From Berghia stephanieae (Eukaryota > Mollusca > Gastropoda > Nudibranchia > Aeolidiidae): a stretch of 64,000 nucleotides of DNA. Below, one piece after another: positions 12,366-24,319 of this stretch. The stretch is from NCBI GenBank assembly GCA_034508935.3, contig CM067445.1, positions 20,724,223 to 20,788,222 on the forward strand. The letters run 5' to 3'. The notes below the pieces were generated by a model. That model saw only the letters and a list, made by a program, of their open reading frames with translations. It made no database searches and was not told the DNA's origin. How positions within the stretch are numbered: position 1 is the first letter of the stretch; each line of letters opens with the position of its first letter. The position numbers and the translations under genes are program-made.

Positions 12366-13312
12366 TTGGGCGACCGAAGAGTTTCTGGAATTACAGAATT
12401 TATGAAGGACAACAGACAAAGCCGAAAGGACTCTGCTGACCCGATGACGTCTTCGCCAAACAAGCAGCTTCGAATCGCGTCGTGGAACGTTCGCACCATG
12501 TATGAAGCAGGAAAAAGCTCTCAAGTTGTGACTGAGATGAGAAGATACAGGCTGCATATACTTGAGTAAGCGAAACCCACTGGATACAATCCGGACAGAA
12601 ACACCTCAAGTCTGGGGAGAAGATTTTATATTCAGGGAGAGGGGACGGGATTCATACACAGGGAGTAGGAATAATTCTAAGCAAGTTTGCCCAGAAGTCA
12701 CTGAGAGGATGGGAACAATGCGGAGAAAGGATCATCATGGCGTCCTTTACAACACGGAGTAAGAAGATCAACATGAACATTGTACAGATCTATGCCCCAA
12801 CAAATGATGCAATAGATGAGGACAAAGATACATTTTATGGTCTGCTACAACAAGTCATTGACAAGTTGCCAAGGAAAGACATCAACATATTGATGGGAGA
12901 TGCTAATGCAAAAGTGGGACAGGATAACGTAGGCTATGAAGGTATCATGGGACGTCATGGCATGGGAGAAATGAATGATAATGGAGAGAGATTTGCAAAT
13001 TTCTGTGCATTCAACAGTTTGGTGATTGGAGGATCAGTGTTCCCCCATAAGAGGATCCATAAAGCAACTTGGGTCTCACCAGATGGTGTGACAGAGAATC
13101 AGATTGATCATTTTTGTATCTCTCGTAGATTCAGACGTTCATTGGAAGATGTGACAGTACGGAGAGGGGCAGATGTTGGATCAGACCACCACCTGCTATT
13201 GGCAAAGCTTAAGCTTCGACTCAGAAAACACGGGGCCAGATCACATACAAGAAGAAAATTCGAGGTGAATGCACTTGATGGGAAAAGAATGAGGAATTCA
13301 AACTACAATTGA
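12366..13312 (+). pseudogene. LINE endonuclease region, split by frame changes
   Basis: The region should cut target DNA for priming. It starts RIASWNVRTMYEAGK near 12470 and breaks after RRYRLHILE at 12568, where GISETHW is expected; ETHW continues in another frame. From 12737 the frame is open again with IVQIYAPTNDA, DINILMGDANAKVG, GRHGMGEMNDNGERFANF, IDHFCISRRFRR and GSDHHLLLAK, all standard endonuclease blocks. A further one-base shift near 13285 separates this frame from the reverse transcriptase frame. At least three frame changes are therefore present. Confidence 0.75.
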
Positions 13313-15378
13313 GTAATAGATTCCAACCTCTTACTGAGCTCGAGGAGGACATAGATGTAGAGTCACATTGGGCAAAGGTCAAGGAAGTCTACATAACAAC
13401 TTGCCACGAGGTATTGGGGGTAAAGAAATCGGAACATAAAGAATGGATAAGTCCAACCACCTTGGACCTTATTGAAAAGAGGAGAACAAGGAAGGAACAA
13501 GTGAATGCAAGCCGAACAAGGGCTTCAAGACTGGATGCACAAGAGCAGTATCGAGCCATAGCTAAGGAAGTCAAAAGATCTGTGAAGAAAGACAAGGAAG
13601 CATTCATGAACAGACTTGCAGAGAAAGCAGAAGCAGCAGCGACTGGAGGACACATGAGGATCCTTTATCAAACTACCAAGACACTTGCTGGAAAATATGG
13701 GAAACCAGAGGTACCAGTCAAAGACAAAGATGGGAAAACTATTTTTGGAAAAGAGGCTCAATCTGAACGATGGAGGGAACATTTCAACTGCCTTCTGAAC
13801 AGACCACCACCAGACAACCAGCCAGAAATTTTGCCTGCAAGGAATGAGCTACCAATTAGCTGTGATCCACCATCGATAGCAGAGATTGTGGGTGCCATTA
13901 ACAAGATGAAAAGGGGGAAAGCTGCTGGACCAGACCAGATTCCACCGGAGGCTCTAAAAGTTGATGCGAAAAGAAATGCTGAGGCCCTGCACCCACTATT
14001 TGAGAGAATCTGGAATGACGGGATATTCCCAAAGGATTGGAAGGAAGGACATCTTATCAAGCTTCCAAAGAAAGGGGACCTCAGTAATTGTAATAATTAT
14101 CGAGGCATCACTCTTCTTTCTATCCCAGGAAAGGTTTTCAACCGTATTATTTTAGAGAGAATTAAGAATGCAACAGATGCTAAACTGCGGGACGAACAGG
14201 CAGGTTTTCGGAAAAACCGTTCAACCACCGACCAGATTGCCTCTCTGCGAGTCATAGTAGAACAGTCTATAGAATGGAACTCTCCTCTTATTGTCAACTT
14301 TCTGGATTACGAGAAGGCTTTCGACAGTATTGACAGAGCAACATTGTGGAAAATTCTGGCACATTATGGACTCCCTGAAAAGATAGTAAACCTCATTAAG
14401 GAAATGTATGAAGGATCAAGTTGCAGGGTTGTACATGAAGATCAGCTTACTGACAGCTTTGAAATTAAGACTGGTGTCAAGCAGGGATGCTTGCTCTCAC
14501 CATTCCTGTTCATCCTTGCCATTGATTGGCTAATGAAGGAAACCTCCAAAGGGAGAAGAAATGGGATACAGTGGACCCCCTGGACACAGTTGGATGATCT
14601 GGATTTTGCAGATGATCTGGCTCTTCTGTCCCACACCCAGGACCAGATGCAAGCAAAAACCACAATTATAAACAGCCTCTCGGAATCAATTGGTCTAAGA
14701 ATTCACCCTGCAAAGTCAAAGGTCTTGAGGATAGGTACGCGTCAAAGGGAGCAGATCAAAGTAAAAGATCAGGAACTCGAAGATATAGACACTTTCTGCT
14801 ATCTCGGAAGTATAATTGACAAGGATGGAGGCACGGAAGCAGAGGTGAAAGCACGAATAGGAAAGGCACAGGCTGCATTCACATCTTTGAACAGAGTTTG
14901 GAGAACTAAAGATATCTCCCTTCAACTAAAGCTAAGACTTTTCAACTCAAACGTGAAGTCTGTCCTACTGTATGGATGTGAAACTTGGAACGCATCACAG
15001 GCATGTATAAGGAGGGTACAGATTTTCGTAAACAGGTGCATGCGTAAGCTACTCAGAATAAAATGGATGGATAGAATAAAAAATGAAGAAGTATGGAAAA
15101 GAACACAGCAGAAACCAGTGGGAGAGGATATAGGAAGAAGACGGTGGAGGTGGATTGGACACACGCTTAGAAAGAATGACTCAACTATAACAAAGAAAGT
15201 ATTGGACTGGAACCCTCAGGGCAGAAGATCAAGGGGAAGGCCACGAGGAACATGGAGAAGAATTAAAGAAGCTGATATACAGAGAAGTGGTAAGACCTGG
15301 AATGAGATAAAAAAGTTGGCTCAGGATAGAGAAGGATGGAAACTGTTTGTCTGTGGCCTATACCCTGACCCAGGGTGA
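13309..15378 (+). CDS. LINE reverse transcriptase with C-terminal domain (RTE group)
   Basis: An open frame of 689 codons that would copy element RNA into DNA at the target. It starts within the linker, so it has no true ATG of its own and was probably continuous with the endonuclease. Reverse transcriptase blocks are in order: GKAAGPDQIPPEAL (about residue 205), NNYRGITLLS, EQAGFRKNRSTTDQI, DYEKAFDSIDRATLWK, TGVKQGCLLSPFLF and LDFADDLALLSHTQ, with the catalytic Asp pair in FADD. The tail has VLLYGCETW, RRRWRWIGHTLRKN and GRRSRGRPRGTWRRIKEADI. This arrangement matches RTE-like elements of schistosomes and marine invertebrates. Confidence 0.85.
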   Translation: MSNRFQPLTELEEDIDVESHWAKVKEVYITTCHEVLGVKKSEHKEWISPTTLDLIEKRRTRKEQVNASRTRASRLDAQEQYRAIAKEVKRSVKKDKEAFMNRLAEKAEAAATGGHMRILYQTTKTLAGKYGKPEVPVKDKDGKTIFGKEAQSERWREHFNCLLNRPPPDNQPEILPARNELPISCDPPSIAEIVGAINKMKRGKAAGPDQIPPEALKVDAKRNAEALHPLFERIWNDGIFPKDWKEGHLIKLPKKGDLSNCNNYRGITLLSIPGKVFNRIILERIKNATDAKLRDEQAGFRKNRSTTDQIASLRVIVEQSIEWNSPLIVNFLDYEKAFDSIDRATLWKILAHYGLPEKIVNLIKEMYEGSSCRVVHEDQLTDSFEIKTGVKQGCLLSPFLFILAIDWLMKETSKGRRNGIQWTPWTQLDDLDFADDLALLSHTQDQMQAKTTIINSLSESIGLRIHPAKSKVLRIGTRQREQIKVKDQELEDIDTFCYLGSIIDKDGGTEAEVKARIGKAQAAFTSLNRVWRTKDISLQLKLRLFNSNVKSVLLYGCETWNASQACIRRVQIFVNRCMRKLLRIKWMDRIKNEEVWKRTQQKPVGEDIGRRRWRWIGHTLRKNDSTITKKVLDWNPQGRRSRGRPRGTWRRIKEADIQRSGKTWNEIKKLAQDREGWKLFVCGLYPDPG

Positions 15379-15403
15379 AAAAGGCAATGATGATGTGAAA
15401 GGG

Positions 15404-16775
15404 GTCAATATAGTAACGCACATATTCGAGAATACAACAATAAGACTGATGACTCTATGATTTTCAACTGTTCACAACAACACTAATGATTGTCCACATA
15501 CAGAAAATAATTATCCCATTCACTCCTTATGAGAACCCAGGCATAGAGAACATGGAATGTAGGCTGTGAAACGAAACAAATAAATGTTTAGTAAACACAT
15601 CATAAGTTGTCTTGGTGAACAAATAGAGAAGTCAACACAAATAATCCACTTTAGAAAAGCCGCCCTCAACTATTGTGTAGCAGGAAGCTGTCTATTAACT
15701 CCCCTCCCCCATCCTCTAATTTCCCGCTGCTTCATCTAATAACTCTCTTTTATAATAGAGTTTGAAACAAACCAATATACTTTTGATTAAATTTTCTTGC
15801 AACAGAGGCCATTTAATTCAGAAATTTTGTTCACTCACTCACATACATTTCAATATTAACAACAGAATCGCATTACTTACATGTGCATTTAACAAATTCA
15901 TTTAGACTTGATAATACGATCTTTCACACCTTTGTCTACCTGGGCAGAGGGTCTTGCCAACTGTTTGATTAATTGTTAATGGGATACGGAAGGAAAACCT
16001 TCGCCCTCCATCCCATTGTCAGACATTATATTGTGACAGTGTTTTATATGACTGGCTATTAAATGGTCAAGGGAGATAAAAATCTGAAAATGTGTGTATG
16101 AAACGTGCCGGGCCAAAAAAAAAAAAAATAAAAAAATAAAAAAATAAAAAGAAAAGAAAGAAAGAAAGAATGAAAAAGAAGGAAGGCTGCTTTTTTGTTG
16201 TTGTATTTTTCTTTCTTGATTTGTGTGGCAGTTTCATACACACATTTTCTATGAAATATTACTCAGGATTAAAGGACATTTCGATTTGCAAGTGTAATCA
16301 TCTCCTCTCAAAGGGGATCTTTGCCTCATAACTCCCTCTGGCTAACAAGCTGGTAATGTTGTCAGCTGAGAGTTGAATTAATAGGCGGTGACCACTGTTA
16401 CAATTTAAATTTCAAATGATAGCAAAAGTTACTAAATAAAACAGAACAGAATGAAATACAGAATCCTGAGGTTCCTAGTATTATTTGAACAAAACTATAC
16501 GCTATGCATTTGGCAACTCCTCCCATCACACCAACCCACCCACCCACACACACATAAAAATAAATGTGTACAAACACTAAGTGAGCAAAAAACAATCTGC
16601 AAATTCACATTCAGAGTATCAAATACATTTAGCACCTGAATAAAATACATAATAGACCTTCAAAATGAAAAAGAAGAAAGAGACAGAACACATCTGGCTT
16701 AGTGCTTCAAGTGGAATGTAATGCTGTCATAATAATCTTAACTCTTAAGAAACAAGCACTGTATTTATGTTTTTT
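15404..16775. other. Intergenic DNA, no gene seen
   Basis: AT-rich DNA with a poly-A/AAAAT run near 16120-16165 and short CA/CCCA tracts near 16540. No coding pattern or known element is visible. Confidence 0.4.
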
Positions 16776-16779
16776 TAAA

Positions 16780-17462
16780 AGGGTTTTACGGCGCTTGCAA
16801 CACATTTAGGTCACATCAGCGCCTAAAAAGGAAGAAAATTGGGGAGTAAACACATTCTAGATGTACAATTAAAAAGACTTGAAGAAAAAGTAAGACAAAG
16901 GGGAATGATACAAATTGAGAACAGATGTAGATTTCAAGAGCACACTATCAGTGTACTTTGTTTTTAAGGGTTTTACGGCGCTCGCAACATAATAAGGTCA
17001 TATCAGCGCCAGTAAAAAGGAAGAAAATGGGATAGTAAAAAGTTTTAGAATTACAATTAAAGCATCCCAGAAAAGGTAAGACAAAGGGGAATTGGTTCAA
17101 ATAGGACACAGATGTAGATTCCAAGAGCACACTATCAAAGTAAGTTTGAGGTCACCTAAAAGTCTCATCCAGATACCAGCACAAGATCCCACTAAGAGGA
17201 ATACACTCAAATGTTTACAAATCATGTGTTTAAAACAAAAAAATAATACATAACAGAGAGATGATTTACAATGAAAAAAATATCATCTACCAAAACTATA
17301 ACAATACATTCAACTGCTTCCCCTCCCAGCCAGGGTCAGGACAAGACTTAATAATCCCATTCCAAGACAAAATAAGAAAGCAATTGGAAAACAGATACAG
17401 GGGGATAAAAGATACAGCAAGTCCCTCTCTGCCCACTATGGAGGTCGGGAACCCCACCCAGG
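16780..17462 (-). mobile_element. 500-600 bp retroposon family, two minus-strand copies B and C
   Basis: Copy B (16780-16955) holds only the 3' part, starting GGGTTTTACGGCGCTTGCAA. Copy C (16966-17462) repeats that same 3' end and continues to the CCCACTATGGAGGTCGGG start. The tandem placement suggests either insertion of one copy beside the other or duplication. Confidence 0.75.
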
Positions 17463-17467
17463 CGCTG

Positions 17468-17654
17468 TATTTAAAATTTTGGTCATAAAACTTGCCCTTC
17501 AAATAATGATTAATTAAAATGACCATCTTCTTGCCAAAAAAACTCTCCAACCCGAGACCTCAAAAGTCTCAGTTTGAGAGTTTTTCACAAGATGAGGGTC
17601 ATTTTAATTCATATTTGAATTGAAAGCCAAGTTTTCTGACCAAAATTTTAAATA
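17468..17654. mobile_element. 187-bp foldback element, possible MITE
   Basis: The left end TATTTAAAATTTTGGTC and right end GACCAAAATTTTAAATA are perfect inverted complements bounded by TA. The inverted arms extend inward about 57 bp with mismatches, then a second inner hairpin (CTCTC, GAGACCTC / GTCTC, GAGAG) fills the centre. TA at both ends suggests a Tc1/mariner-type non-autonomous element. Confidence 0.6.
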
Positions 17655-20560
17655 CATGTTTGTTTCAGAGTATGCAGTATTGCAGGGAATTTTCACAATG
17701 ACGAAAAATATCCTTAGAATTACTATGCCTATTTGCTCCCAGTATATTAATAAACTTTCTTTTTAAAACCACAAACTATTTGAGAAATGACACTTTAAAA
17801 AAATAAATTATATTCACTTATTCTGTCTAATTAGCTTAAACTTTGGCAGCTTTCTAAATGAATTTGACCCCAACCTTTAACGATCAGTTGGACTCTACCC
17901 TGAAAGTGAAATGTGACAAATCATTTTAATACAGTATAATGGTGGGGTAAACCAGTTGATCTATTTTGACATTACCTTACAGTCCCATCCAAGCAAAGAA
18001 TCTCACAATGAAAAATGCATTCAAAAGTTTACAAAGTACAATATATTCAAAATTAATGACTATAATGCCAAGTGACCAGGACCAATACCAGGTGACGACA
18101 AAATAAAATTATCAAGGACACAGCATTGCACATTTTAGCTCTGTAAGAATTTATGTATGTAGTACATAATGAAATAAAAAATGTTGGCACAATTCTCAAA
18201 TTTCTAATCAGGGATGATAATGACAATTTGTCAAAAAGGAGGAAAATGTATCTGTCCATTGGTCAAACTCAAACCAAATCATATCATATGACATTATAGT
18301 TTCTTATACAGTTCACTCCGCTTAATCACACTCCATCATTATACGCTACAATTCCTGAAAAATGGATTATTTTTCGATATAATCCCCTCGCTTAATCACA
18401 CACCTTCTCCACTTAATTGCTACACCTTGATTCCATCTTGAATGGAGAAAAATATCTAATAAATTATAAATCCACTCAAAAAGTAATGATTCGATTGATT
18501 CGTTACAATGGACAACAATAATACCCATCAGCGTTGAACTGACACCTCAGGAGCTATTGGACTCTTCAGCCACACAAAAGACAATGCCTGGATAATGAAG
18601 ATGAGGATGAGTCATCGGAATGTGAAAACACCTCCAATGACAAACAATGAAAAACGTGACATGGTGGACAAACTACGCTGCTTTATCCAAGACGAATGCT
18701 TGACAGATGACCTAACAAACATTGGTGAGACTGGAGACAAGGGTTTATAAACAGCTTGCACAAAATAGAAAATGATCAAAGCTTCATGATTACTATTCTT
18801 ACAAACATTATTTACAAACATTAATGTCGTATTATGTGGTTGATAAAACATGAAAAAGAAAAAAAAAAGATAAACAAAAAACAACTTTCTAATGAGGCTT
18901 TATCTTAAACATGTCAGTCCAAGCTCGTGGAAAACTCAGTGGGGAAGGTCCTAAATGAATTGGACATGAAAGCTAATACTAATACTTAGATGCTATTTTT
19001 AGCCTCTCCGCATAATCAACATACTAACCCAAACTCTCAAGGGCGTGCGATTAAGTGGAGTCAACTGTACTATGTAATATATTACTACTTCTATTGTACA
19101 TCCATTCAGAATGTAAGAGATATAACTAACTTTTTGTAATTTGTTTCATGAATTGTCCTTTCCTTAAAACGATTTACTTACATCACTATGGACTAATAAA
19201 TTATATTTGCACCATCTAAACTATCCTGACATAAAACCATTTTATGGTGATACATCAAGTATATGAACAAGCCATTCTCTGTTTAGAAGGGAGACACTTA
19301 GACTAAATGTTTTCAACCACTTTCAGAATTAGTCCTTCTGAACCATAAGGTTCACGGAGTCAGAGTTTATCCTGGTTTCTATAGTATGAAATGGACAATT
19401 GCAATTACTTGCTATCCAGCAACCCAATCACTAATGGGTGGACTTCAGGGTCAGATAATAAATCTTGACTGCACTTTAATGAGATGGCACAACACAATGA
19501 GAATATTCACAAGTAGAAAAAGACTTCAGTTGCAAAAAGGATATAAAAAAGAGAAAGAGAAGAAGAAAAAAAAAAAAGAGAAAGAGAAGAAAAAAAAAAG
19601 AAAAATGACATGCTCCTCAACAGAGCGTAATAAAGAAAGGGGCAACAGATGTAGGGGCATTGAAAGAACTCTAAAGTAGCCTTATATTACCCACAAATAT
19701 TATGGACAAGTGGATCGAGCATGAAGCATGTAGTAAATATTGCTATGCAATTTTATTATCGATATTAATTTCTGCATAATGTGAGGTTTAAAACAAAAGT
19801 TATATGAAAAAACAAGTGAACAAGTAATAAAATATACAATTGAATAAGAGTTTCACAAGTGAATTTTAAAACCATTCATGTAAAAATCAGTTATGATACT
19901 AAAAACACAAATAAAGAAGTACAAAAAAACTCCCATAAAAATTATCTACAAGCTGATTTTGTTACATTAAAAAAATCGTTTATGTATAATCGTTTCCTCA
20001 TCCAATACCTTATTATAATGGTTGAAATGAACTTCCAACATAGAGCAATATATCTATCTGCATTTGCTAGCAATTCATTAATTCAAAGCATCTTTTCTAA
20101 AACTGATCATTGTGATCTCATCTGGGTAATACCTATTATGTGATAATACACATACAATCTTGAAATAGTCCTAGACTGCACTGTAAAAAAATACAAAACT
20201 CCCCCTATCCCCCCTCCCCCCAACCAATACTATCAAAGTAAGATGTCAAACTAGAGGGTCACTCATTTGCAAAACAGTGTTGTCAAAAATATTGAAAAAA
20301 GCCACATCTATCATCCCATGTTAAATGTCCAGGAAAATTAAATTAAATATGTCACTGTAAATGCAAAATGTATTTATCAAAATGAGTCTCCTGGTTGAAT
20401 GGTTAGGATAGCTTGTCTCTTAAATACAATGAACAACATCAGTATTACATGTCACATGAAAAATACAATTAAACGATGAAGAATATAAATTCTGTACAAA
20501 CAATTTTTGTTTTTTAAATCGTTATTTTCTTTTCTCTACAAATTTTTGTTATATTAACCC
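17655..20560. other. Intergenic DNA downstream of VMA21
   Basis: AT-rich sequence with a tRNA-like SINE relic near 19325-19480 and A-rich purine runs near 19550-19610. Untranslated VMA21 sequence may extend into its right edge. No gene is seen. Confidence 0.4.
19325..19480 (-). repeat. Dispersed SINE relic, copy 2
   Basis: TTTATCCTGGTTTCTATAGT, then ATGAAATGGACAATTGCAAT and AACCCAATCACTAATGGGTG. These match the copies at 7755 and 45870. The tRNA-like head is not recognisable here. Confidence 0.45.
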
Positions 20561-20566
20561 CTCTCT

Positions 20567-20812
20567 GATCTCTATTCTGTCACATACATGCACACCGCTA
20601 TACGATTACAATTCACAAACCATCTCTGTTCTCTCTTCTGTTACATACATGCACACCGCTATATGATTACAATTCACAAACTATCTCTGTTTTCTCTTCT
20701 GTTACATACATGCACACTACTATACAATTACAATTCACAAACTACTTCTGTTCTCTCTTCTGTTATATACATGCACACCACTATACAATTACAATTCACA
20801 AACTATCTTTAA
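20567..20812. repeat. Four-copy 61-bp tandem repeat in the VMA21 3' UTR
   Basis: CATGCACAC occurs at 20587, 20648, 20709 and 20770, an exact 61-bp spacing. Each unit also holds ATTACAATTCACAAACTA and CTGTTCTCTCTTCTGT. The block ends about 10 bp beyond the VMA21 stop codon, so it lies in the transcribed 3' region. Confidence 0.85.
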
Positions 20813-20821
20813 AAGTTTAGA

Positions 20822-20964
20822 TCAGTCAGCCTTGAAGGACATTGCTGGTGTTGTGTCCTCATTCCAAGCTACGTAGATAAACATTCCAAGGATTATGTGT
20901 ACAACAGCAATGGCCGATATTGCTGCATAAAAATAACTGCTTGTAGATACCATACCAAAGAAAC
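20822..20964 (-). CDS. VMA21: VMA21 exon 2
   Basis: It follows the acceptor TTGCTTTAG and encodes FFGMVSTSSYFYAAI, the second span, VAWNED and a TGA stop at 20822-20824. Confidence 0.93.
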
Positions 20965-21066
20965 CTAAAGCAAAAGAGAAAGAGAAAAGGGACATTAAAA
21001 AAATTGTTGATTCTTTTATACAACATATTTATATATTAACATAGAAAAAGAAAACCTCATAGAACT

Positions 21067-21100
<34 letters not shown>

Positions 21101-22250
21101 ACACACACACACCACACCTTTAACACAATTATTCATCTCTTGTTATCTCACTCATTATTTTAATTGCACATATTCAGCCATTTAAAAGTGTAAACCAGAA
21201 ACTATATGGGACATGAAATGTTAAAAGAGAATATTATCTCAAACAATATAATTAAGATATAATTAGATATTAAATAGTAAAAAAAATAATATGAAGCAAC
21301 TTACAACAAAAAAACAAACAAACAAAAACTCACAAAAAAAACCCCAAACAAACAATAAATTGGGGTATAAAATATTAAAAGCAAAATTGCTTATAAAAAA
21401 GGGAATAATAATCGCACTTTACTTTTGAGTTAATAAAATAAAATTCATGCTTTCCAACCAAGAAGGACAGATTGCGTCAAATATGTCTTAAGATTATTTT
21501 TTAATGTTATTTCAGACAGGCATGATCTTAATGACACTGGCAGAGAATTCCAGAAAGTGAAAAAATCCCAATTTGACACAGAAGAAGTCATTGGGTATTA
21601 GATCTAAATTGTCAAGGAGGTTAATAATAATTGAGGGATAAAACATTTAAAAACAAAATAAAAAAAAACCCTGTTAACTACTGAAAGCTGTTGTTTCACT
21701 AAAACCCCCAAATAATTTGCTCGCTTGAATCTATTTCTAATGAAAAAAAAGCAAAACAAATAAAAAAAACAAACAAAAGACCAAAAATGAAATAACGAAA
21801 CAGCTCTATTGTATGATACTGGGAGTGAATGGCTAACATTGAGTGAACATTGTCTATTAGTGCAAACCTCCCGTACACTGGATTACAACCAAAACATATA
21901 CTTCACTGAAACCTTATAATTATAATCATAATTGGGCCTCACATTGAATGAGTATTTACGTATGCCTGAATGATATACATGTAGAGTTAAGGATAACATT
22001 TGTATATCACGCCACTTGATAAAAAAGAACATTCAAGCCATTTTTATTATTATTGGAAAACTATTATATAACTATAAAGATAAATCTAGTTAAAGATAAA
22101 TAAATAGTCATACTCTTTATTAAAGGGAGACAAAAGCATACCTTCAAAGATGAGAGATTTACTTGCAAAATAGGTAAATATGGGCATAACGACCATCATG
22201 ATTGTGAACAATAACATGGTTTTCATTACTGATGACTGAGATAGTGCCAT
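20822..22250 (-). CDS. VMA21: VMA21, V-ATPase assembly integral membrane protein
   Basis: VMA21 is an endoplasmic reticulum chaperone that helps assemble the proton-pumping Vo sector of the vacuolar ATPase. Two exons (22250-22142 and 20964-20822) give about 83 residues, close to the 101 of the human protein but with a shorter N-terminus. Residues 9-29 form the first membrane span (MKTMLLFTIMMVVMPIFTYF), followed by SKSLIFEG. The second span follows SYFYAAISAIAVVHII and ends in the family hallmark YVAWNED. The intron is phase 1 with the donor GAAG|GTATGC and the acceptor CTTTAG, which splits the conserved glycine after IFE. The C-terminus SFKAD lacks a clear dilysine retrieval signal. The identification is firm. 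Confidence 0.93.
22142..22250 (-). CDS. VMA21: VMA21 exon 1
   Basis: ATG at 22250 in the context GCCATGG; it encodes MALSQSSVMK and the first membrane span. It ends GAAG before the donor GTATGC. Confidence 0.92.
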
Positions 22251-23524
22251 GGCTGATTAATTAGTTGGAATCACAGTAAACTGCTCACTGAAGAAATAAC
22301 CTGGAAATAGAAAGGATGTTTGTTGACTCTCATTCTTTTTTTAAATAGTATCGACATACATTATGTTTCATCAAAACTTAGTCCATAATAATATTTCAAT
22401 GAAATGTTTTATTTTTCAATAAATTTTAACCTCAAAAAGTGGCAAATTCATGAAATCAATGAACAAATTCATGATTAAATTTCATCATGGGTAAAATCAT
22501 GACACGTTGAAAATTGAGAGTGGGCGGGGTTTAAAGCTACAGTAGTGTGTCACCACTCTATTAGAAAAAGGATGGCAGGGTTTGCAGTGTGGGTTTGTGC
22601 GGACCATTGTGACCATAAAGAAATGAGGCGAGGGGGCTGGGCATAGTCTAGACAACAGGTAGGCAATGACAGTTGTAAGGAGAGACTGAGCAATATCCTT
22701 TGACTTTGTTTTGGGATTGACAACTGTGCATTGCAACCAATGGGTTTAGTGAGAGCTTATTGTCTCTCATCACGGCTAAGCTTTTGACTCTTACTCTTAC
22801 AAATATTGAGAACAAAAGAGTGTAAAGTTAATCCAATCTGAATAAGATGTTGGCTTGCATCAAAGCTGCTTTTTGAGGTCGAAATTTGTTGCGATTAACC
22901 AAATTTCTTGCAATTAACAAGTGACTTTTATATAAAATTAATTCTGTTCTTGGGAAATGTTGCCATTGCCATTAACCGAAAGTTGAGATTATCCGGAGTG
23001 TACTGTACTGTAATAGAATTGGCTGACTCTAATTCTCATCCTGGGTGAGAATAAAAAACAGTCAAGCTCTCATCCTGGGGATGAAAATAGAAAAACATTC
23101 GACTCTTATCCTGGTTGAGAATAGAGGTAGTGGCACTTTCTCGCTATTTTCACCCCTTTATTAACCAACAGGTAGGTTAGCCTAGCCGTCGCCCCTTCCC
23201 GCTATTCTCATCACTGTATTAACCAACAGGTAGGGTTAGCTTAACCACCGTCCCTTCTCGATATTCTCACCCAATCATCATCAGCTCTCTCATGACTGAT
23301 TTTGGTGGTACTGAACTAAAGGAGGGTGAACATACATGTCATGTATTTAGAATTTAGACTGGATTGGCTTGAGATATGGGAATCCTGTTGGAAATCTGTA
23401 TATGGGAGTTAATATCTCTCTCTCTCACTAGTGACTGCTTTTACTGGTACTGGTTGTAGGGAGGGTAAACAGATAATTTAGAATTTTTCTCACTATTCTC
23501 ACCCAATCATCGTCATCCCCCCCC

Positions 23525-23557
<33 letters not shown>

Positions 23558-23600
23558 ATATTGTCACATAAGGAAGATTATGATGCTCTTCTGAAGTGTT
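22251..23600. other. VMA21 upstream region and intergenic DNA
   Basis: It should contain the VMA21 promoter. Near 23020-23280 there are short direct repeats (CTCATCCTGG, AACCAACAGGTAGG). A C16 run followed by (CT)n lies at 23518-23558. No gene is seen. Confidence 0.45.
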
Positions 23601-23791
23601 TTCACCATAAAGCAACTTAATAATTAAATTGATATCTTCACAAAAACTACCCCTAATCACAATCGAGCGACATACGCTGACATAGAAATGGTCTGCCGAA
23701 CGGGCCAATGTCTTGGACTGTTAGCTAATGAGAGTGTTTGGATCGAAGTGAAAGTGAGGGACGGTGAAAAATTACTAGCTGGATGTGTGTA

Positions 23792-23918
23792 CAGAGAAGT
23801 GGTAAGACCTGGAATGAGATAAAAAAGTTGGCTCGGGATAGAGAAGGATGGAAACTGTTTGTCTGTGGCCTATACCCTGACCCAGGGTGAAAAAGGCAAT
23901 GATGATGATGATGATGAT
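23792..23918 (+). mobile_element. 5'-truncated RTE fragment nested in the CR1-group LINE
   Basis: It is nearly identical to the last ~120 bp of the RTE element ending at 15392, followed by a longer (GAT)n tail. GATGTGTGTA flanks it at 23782-23791 and 23919-23928. Removing the insert and one repeat restores the host LINE reading frame (AGCVYRSSTN), which confirms the insertion. Confidence 0.88.
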
Positions 23919-24319
23919 GATGTGTGTATAGGTCTTCAACTAATTCCCTAGAGAACACCAATAAGTTGTATCAGACTATGCTGGACCTTACTAAGGATAG
24001 GGCATATGTATTAATCAGTGGTGACTTCGATCACCAGATCTTGATTGGGTGAATGTGACAGCCTCAGGCAACAAAGCATTAGAATTCATAGACCTAGTTT
24101 TATCAACTGAGAGAGCATGATGAAAAATTTGACTCATAACACTCCCCTTAGCAAAAGTCATCATCATGTTTTAGCTATTGACTTTGTGTGTAGCACAACA
24201 ATTGAAGTAAAGAAAGAAAGACGGTAAAACTACAATAAAGCTGACTTTGATAAACTGAGAAAGTGTGTTAATGACAGCAATTTACTTTCCAAAATTCAGG
24301 ATAAGGATGCAAATGATAC

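Larger units (their letters stand above)
12150..15392 (+). mobile_element. RTE-type LINE retrotransposon, nearly full length
   Basis: The 3.24-kb element carries an apurinic-like endonuclease and a reverse transcriptase, and ends in (ATG)n-like GATGATG. The direct repeat ATGTGAAAGGG flanks it at 12139-12149 and 15393-15403, so both ends are defined. The 3' end, with CCTGACCCAGGGTGAAAAAG, recurs in a truncated copy at 23792. The 5' leader of about 200 bp starts ACCCCGTGTGGTGTCCGGGG. The reverse transcriptase frame is open for 689 codons, but the endonuclease part is split across frames, so this copy is probably not autonomous. Confidence 0.85.

Noticed and set aside
13389-15164. Minus-strand frames across the LINE reverse transcriptase
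   Set aside because: They are antisense shadows of the plus-strand coding sequence.
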